A DNA stretch of 8,999 nucleotides from an uncultured Cytophagaceae bacterium. GTDB lineage: Bacteria > Bacteroidota > Bacteroidia > Cytophagales > Microscillaceae. The DNA is taken from positions 1 through 8,999 of the forward strand of contig CALDJV010001165.1 of assembly GCA_937899305.1 (NCBI GenBank), in the 5' to 3' direction. The notes beneath the pieces were generated by a model. It was not told the origin of the DNA, made no database searches, and was given only the letters and a program-made list of their open reading frames with translations. Below, piece after piece: positions 5,023 through 8,999 of the stretch (positions within the stretch are counted from its first letter, which is position 1; each line of letters starts with the position of its first letter). Both the position numbers and the translations under genes were made by a program.

Positions 5023-7275
5023 ATGCCCAAGGATAAAAAACTAACCGCATTTTTTGCATGTCTTTTTACCCTGAGTTGTCTTAGCACTCAGGTAGTGTTG
5101 GCTCAAACAGCCAAACAATACCTTTCTAAGGGTAAAGCAAAAAGTGAAGCAGGTGCTTATGCACAAGCGATTCATGATTTTACGAAGGCTGTAAACATCG
5201 ACAGCCGCTTAGACGACGCCTACCATTATCGAGGAGAGGCCTATTTTCGTATTCGAAGATACAAAAATGCTCTAGATGATTTTGATCGAGCCATTGCTCT
5301 AAATCCCAAACAATCATCAGCGAGTTACCATCTTCGAGGTCTCGTTAAGTTCAATCTCAAACTTTACAAGCAAGCTGTTACCGATTTCGATGAAGCTATC
5401 AAAATTGCCTACAGTGATGAAACTTATTTCGTAGATCGTGCTAAGGCATATCTACAACTCAAACGTTACAAAAGAGCTTTGCGCGATTGTAACCGAGCAT
5501 TGAAGATTTCAAACACTTACGCCTATGCACTGAGCGTAAGAGGACTTGTAAAAGCAGCACAAGGCAAACATCTTGATGCTTCAGGGGATTTGAAGGCAGC
5601 CATACAAAATGCTAAAAATGATCCCAAAGAATATATATACCGTAATCATCTTGCGGATTTTTACCGAGATAGTCGTCAAACAGAGAGGGCGATTGAAGAG
5701 TACAGTGCTGCAATTCATTTAAATCCACGAAATGTACATGGATTGTACAATAGAGCACAAATGAGGCTAACTTTGGGCTATTATGAAAAAGCTTTGGAAG
5801 ATGCTCATCGTACCATCTTGAATAATAGAAGATTTATAAAAGCATATGTTTTACGCGGAATAGCCAAGTATTACTCTGGGGTAAATCAAGAAATAAGCAT
5901 GAAAAAAGACCTTGAGAAGTACCTTAGATTTGCCCGCAAGGCAGAAGACTATCATTTTTTAGCTTCGTTGGTTTATTCTCATTTGGATAAAAATAAAACA
6001 ATGTTGGTAAATGCGGAGAGCTGGGCTGCCAAAGCAGTAGAAATGAAAGGCAACTACGAAAATAATTTATTGTATGCCAAGATTTTATACAGCAATGACA
6101 AACCATCAAAGGCCTTGGCCTACACTCAGAAAGCAGCATCTTTTGCCAAAGAACTCAAAATAAACGCTTCTTCTGCCAATACATTGGCAATGCGAATTAA
6201 TCGCAATTTAACCGATGTTAAGCCACCCGTAATTCGTATCAGCAGTCCAGTTTTGGCGAATAACAATACGCGTGGAGTCATTGTTGTAGCCGAAGACAAA
6301 AAGATTACCATTGCTGGTCAGGTAGTGGACGAGAGCGGAATAGAAAGTGTCTTAATCAATGGAAATCCTGCCAGAGTAGACAACCTTGGTAATTTTGATG
6401 GAGTAACTGTATTGGACAAGACAGAGAACTTGGTACAGGTAAAAGCGACTGACAAAAGAGGGAATATCTCGGTTCAGAAGTTGATGATTAAGAGAAAGGT
6501 AAAAGAGACTACTCCAATAGCCAAAAAGAAAAGCAAAGAAAACTTAATTTTGGGAACCCATCGTGCCTTGTTGATTGCAACTAATCAATACAACCACTGG
6601 GGAGACTTGATGAATCCAGTTTTTGATGCCAAAGCGATTGCCAAAGACCTGAAAGAAATATATGGATTTGAGATAGATCTTTTGGAGAACCCCACCAAAG
6701 ATGAAATTGTATTAAAACTCAGAAGCTACGCCAAAAAGCAGTACGCGAACAATGATGAGTTGTTTATCTTTTTTGCTGGACACGGTCAATTTGACGAAGT
6801 ATTCAAGGAAGGATATTTGGTTACTAAAGATTCTAAATTGAATGATGAATCCAAGAGCAGCTACATTTCACACTCAAACCTTAGAACATACATCAACAAC
6901 ATCAATTGCAAGCATATCTTTTTAATGATGGATGTTTGTTTTGGGGGTACTTTTGATCCATTGATTGCGTCTCGTGGCCAGAAAGAACACGAGCTTACCA
7001 AAAGCCGAGCAGAATATGTAAATCGTAAGTTACGTTACAAGACGCGCCGTTATTTGACTTCTGGGGGGAAAGAATATGTACCTGATGGACGGGCGGGAAG
7101 TCACTCTCCATTTGCGAGAAGGTTTCTAACTGCATTGCGTAGCGAAGGTGGAGAAAATGGAATATTGAGCATTTCAGAAATACTGAAATTTGTACAAACA
7201 GTTACTCCAAACCCTCGCTCTGGTGAATTTGGAAGCAATGAGCCTGGCAGTGAGTTCCTGTTTGTTGTGCGCTAA
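5023..7275 (+). CDS. Secreted TPR / Ig-like / caspase-family (C14) cysteine protease
   Basis: This is a 750-aa exported protein. A signal peptide (about 1-27, cut near VLA|Q) is followed by roughly eight to ten tetratricopeptide repeats (about 29-378), for example AYHYRGEAYFRIRRYKNALD and AIEEYSAAIHLNPR. Next is a beta-sandwich, Ig-like segment at about 400-492 (PPVIRISSP, GQVVDESGIESVLINGNP, VKATDKRGNIS). The caspase-like domain covers about 510-750: RALLIATNQY, then NPVFDAKAI, FIFFAGHG with catalytic His587, and FLMMDVCFGGTFD with catalytic Cys639. TSGGKEYVPDGRAGSHSPFA at 679-698 is typical of bacterial C14 proteins. Asp535 and Asp637 sit where metacaspases carry the acidic S1-pocket residues, suggesting cleavage after Arg or Lys (inference). 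The TPRs probably recruit a partner or substrate. Targets are unknown; it is not possible to say whether it acts in the periplasm or outside the cell. A terminator follows, so it is probably monocistronic. Confidence 0.92.
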   Translation: MPKDKKLTAFFACLFTLSCLSTQVVLAQTAKQYLSKGKAKSEAGAYAQAIHDFTKAVNIDSRLDDAYHYRGEAYFRIRRYKNALDDFDRAIALNPKQSSASYHLRGLVKFNLKLYKQAVTDFDEAIKIAYSDETYFVDRAKAYLQLKRYKRALRDCNRALKISNTYAYALSVRGLVKAAQGKHLDASGDLKAAIQNAKNDPKEYIYRNHLADFYRDSRQTERAIEEYSAAIHLNPRNVHGLYNRAQMRLTLGYYEKALEDAHRTILNNRRFIKAYVLRGIAKYYSGVNQEISMKKDLEKYLRFARKAEDYHFLASLVYSHLDKNKTMLVNAESWAAKAVEMKGNYENNLLYAKILYSNDKPSKALAYTQKAASFAKELKINASSANTLAMRINRNLTDVKPPVIRISSPVLANNNTRGVIVVAEDKKITIAGQVVDESGIESVLINGNPARVDNLGNFDGVTVLDKTENLVQVKATDKRGNISVQKLMIKRKVKETTPIAKKKSKENLILGTHRALLIATNQYNHWGDLMNPVFDAKAIAKDLKEIYGFEIDLLENPTKDEIVLKLRSYAKKQYANNDELFIFFAGHGQFDEVFKEGYLVTKDSKLNDESKSSYISHSNLRTYINNINCKHIFLMMDVCFGGTFDPLIASRGQKEHELTKSRAEYVNRKLRYKTRRYLTSGGKEYVPDGRAGSHSPFARRFLTALRSEGGENGILSISEILKFVQTVTPNPRSGEFGSNEPGSEFLFVVR

Positions 7276-7368
7276 AAACTGAAATAATTTAATTCTCTTT
7301 AGTAACAATGTTCAAAATAAGCGCCTGAAAAGCGACAATTATTACGCAACTGTTACTTAATATTATAG

Positions 7369-7409
7369 AAAAGGAATCAACTGACTGTTGAGTTGGTGAT
7401 TCCTTTTTT
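7369..7409 (+). terminator. Intrinsic terminator between the two protease genes
   Basis: AAAAGGAATCA (7369-7379) pairs perfectly with TGATTCCTTTT (7397-7407) over 11 bp, with further weak pairing in the loop, and runs into six T (7404-7409). It lies about 95 nt after the caspase-protein stop codon and about 40 nt before the next start codon. The downstream protease therefore needs its own promoter, read-through, or transcription start within the short gap. Confidence 0.85.
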
Positions 7410-7451
7410 AGTTCATACCAACTAATTGTTAAAAATAATAAAGTATCAAAA

Positions 7452-8846
7452 ATGGCTAAAAAAATTACCTTTCTTCATTATTCTATAGCGTTTGTGCTGG
7501 TTTTGGGTACATTTAAGCCATCCTATGCACAATACCGAACAGGGTGTAAACTAGACAAGGAAAAATATGCTACTGTACCTTTGGCAGCGCCATTGATGAG
7601 AGGGGATTATCGAAAGATGCCTTCCAGTGTTTCTTTAAGAAAATACGCCCCCATACCCAAGAACCAAGGAGCATACGGAACCTGTGTGGGGTGGTCGGCA
7701 GCCTATGCTGCCCGTACGGTATTGTATGCCAAACAAAAAAATATGACCAATCCTTTGTTGGTAACCCAAAATGCATTCTCTCCCTTCTTTTTGTATGAAA
7801 GAGCCAAAACAACACTCGATATCAATTGTCAGGAGGGAACCAGCTTGGTAACTGGCCTAAAAGTAATGAAAGATGTGGGAGCGATAAAGTTCAACGACTT
7901 TAGTGACGGATGTGGTAAACGAGTGACTTCAGAGCACGTAACAAATGCACGCGAATTTCGGGTAAAGGATTTCCGACGTTTATTTGAGTCTGAAACCGAG
8001 CCCTACAAAGTGAAATTGGTGAAAAAGAGTATTTCTCAGAAAAAACCAGTGATCATTGGAATGCAGTGTTGTACTGAGTCGTTTTTGAACGCGAGGGGCA
8101 AAGAAGTTTGGATCAAGAACCCGAAGGAAGATTTGAACCCAGAGGGAGGCCATGCCCTCACAGTAGTAGGATACGACGACAAAAAATATGGAGGGGCATT
8201 TGAATTGATGAATAGCTGGGGAACGCTTTGGGGAGACAATGGTTTTATTTGGGTAAAATACAGTGACTTTCAGCGTTATTGTTTTGAAGCTTACGAAATG
8301 ATTGTTCCACAGCCACGACAAACTGCCCTGTCGGGTAAAGTAAAGTTTACCTTATCGGCAGGATTTGACATGGAGGCGGAGTTTAAGAATGGTTATTATA
8401 GTGTAACAAAGCCCTATTTCTCTGGTACGTTATTTAGAATTTATATTTCAAATAATGAACCTGCTTATGTGTATGCTTTTACGTCGGATATGTCTCGACG
8501 CAATTCTATGATTTTTCCTTATAAAGAAGGCATCAGCCCGTACTTAGGATACAGTAATAACAATGTGGCCATTCCAAACGAGGATCTGTACATCAAAATG
8601 GACAATACCCAAGGGGTAGATTATTTTTGTGTGCTGTATTCTGCCGAGAAATTAGATATCCAAGATATCATGCGGAAGGTAGAGCGCGAACAGGGAGATT
8701 TTTATACCAGAGTACAAAAAGTCATTGGCAACAAAGTGATTTCTCAGGACGAAATTAGATATACCCGTGATGGAAGCATGAGTTTCCAAGGGATAAGCAA
8801 ATATGGCAAAGTAGTGCCCATCGTGGTGGCTATTCGTCACCTGTAA
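7452..8846 (+). CDS. Secreted papain-like (C1) cysteine protease with a DUF4384-like C-terminus
   Basis: This is a 464-aa exported protein with a signal peptide (about 1-26, cut near SYA|Q). The peptidase C1 domain lies at about 55-285, with the full catalytic set: Gln72 (oxyanion hole) and Cys78 in KNQGAYGTCVGWSAAYA, His234 in GGHALTVVGYDD, and Asn254 in ELMNSWGTLWGDNGF. Only about 45 residues separate the signal peptide from Gln72, so there is no classical inhibitory propeptide. The C-terminal part (about 295-464) contains a stretch (EPAYVYAF, MIFPYKEG, PYLGYSNNNVAIPNEDLYI) with the pattern of DUF4384, a beta domain often attached to secreted proteases in this phylum; that match is by eye. 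Several cysteines (32, 126, 154, 206, 207, 277, 393) could form disulfides. It lies on the same strand as the caspase-like protein but beyond a terminator. A shared role in processing surface or secreted proteins is possible but unproven. Confidence 0.92.
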   Translation: MAKKITFLHYSIAFVLVLGTFKPSYAQYRTGCKLDKEKYATVPLAAPLMRGDYRKMPSSVSLRKYAPIPKNQGAYGTCVGWSAAYAARTVLYAKQKNMTNPLLVTQNAFSPFFLYERAKTTLDINCQEGTSLVTGLKVMKDVGAIKFNDFSDGCGKRVTSEHVTNAREFRVKDFRRLFESETEPYKVKLVKKSISQKKPVIIGMQCCTESFLNARGKEVWIKNPKEDLNPEGGHALTVVGYDDKKYGGAFELMNSWGTLWGDNGFIWVKYSDFQRYCFEAYEMIVPQPRQTALSGKVKFTLSAGFDMEAEFKNGYYSVTKPYFSGTLFRIYISNNEPAYVYAFTSDMSRRNSMIFPYKEGISPYLGYSNNNVAIPNEDLYIKMDNTQGVDYFCVLYSAEKLDIQDIMRKVEREQGDFYTRVQKVIGNKVISQDEIRYTRDGSMSFQGISKYGKVVPIVVAIRHL

Positions 8847-8862
8847 TTTATACATATCAGTA

Positions 8863-8920
8863 AAACCAAAAAGCCGCTATAATGAATCATTCATTGTAGC
8901 GGCTTTTTGGTTTAATTTTT
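8863..8920 (+). terminator. Very long perfect hairpin terminator after the C1 protease gene
   Basis: AAACCAAAAAGCCGCTA (8863-8879) pairs perfectly with TAGCGGCTTTTTGGTTT (8897-8913). The stem continues through one U-G pair and AATGA/TCATT to a 5-nt loop, giving about 23 bp. TTTTT follows at 8916-8920. It starts 17 nt after the protease stop codon. Read from the minus strand it also ends in a T-rich arm (GGCTTTTTGGTTTT), so it can work in both directions and may serve a convergent gene beyond the window. The 79 bp after it hold no ORF on either strand. Confidence 0.92.
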
Positions 8921-8999
8921 CGGACTTAAATCACACGATTTTGCCTAAGTAAAACTACATAAATAACCTAATCCATTTGGCTAATCTCTAACCGCTATA

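Noticed and set aside
7570..8321. Minus-strand ORFs within the C1 protease gene (81, 113 and 67 codons)
   Set aside because: They are shadow frames of a gene with intact catalytic motifs; no start context or domain supports them.
8921..8999. Possible start or end of a further gene at the right edge
   Set aside because: All three minus-strand frames entering from the edge hit stop codons within about 30 bases, and no plus-strand ATG opens a frame.

Overview
The window looks like a stretch of a Bacteroidota chromosome, most likely a Cytophagia-type marine or environmental bacterium; I cannot name the species. The reasons are a FecR-type anti-sigma factor with a DUF4974-like C-terminus beside an ECF sigma factor, a TatD protein with the GEIGTDLYW variant, large secreted TPR-caspase and papain-like proteins, AT-rich intergenic DNA, no clear Shine-Dalgarno sites, and a TAnnTTTG-type -7 promoter element.

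Layout. Positions 1-2237 (minus strand) hold an ECF sigma factor gene followed by its anti-sigma gene, closed by an intrinsic terminator at the left edge. The anti-sigma factor is unusual: its cytoplasmic N-terminal module occurs three times in tandem. Positions 2377-3394 (minus strand) hold phenylalanine 4-monooxygenase (phhA) with its own terminator and a structured leader. Positions 3535-4299 (plus) hold a stand-alone TatD-family metal-dependent hydrolase. Positions 4300-5022 are a 723-bp gene-free AT-rich stretch with one long imperfect hairpin. Positions 5023-8920 (plus) hold two secreted cysteine proteases, a TPR/Ig-like/caspase protein and a papain-like protein with a DUF4384-like tail. 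Each is followed by a strong terminator, so they appear to be separate transcription units.

The main discovery candidate is the phhA leader. A 38-codon ORF on the minus strand (3379 to 3263) encodes a strikingly Tyr/Phe-rich peptide (8 Tyr and 4 Phe), with the runs YYY, YYY and FSF. It is followed by an intrinsic terminator hairpin with eight U (3257-3225), only 21 nt before the phhA start. A segment just after the Tyr/Phe codons (3315-3304) can pair at 11 of 12 positions with the 5' arm of the terminator (3255-3244), forming an antiterminator. A third segment over the Tyr/Ser codons (3332-3328) can pair with the antiterminator arm. This is the 1:2 / 2:3 / 3:4 layout of classical ribosome-mediated attenuation. 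Its geometry predicts that stalling on Tyr codons turns on the enzyme that makes tyrosine from phenylalanine.

Second-rank observations are the triplicated anti-sigma module, the tandem pair of secreted cysteine proteases with metacaspase-like acidic pocket residues, and unusually long hairpins at 4679-4737 and 8863-8913.
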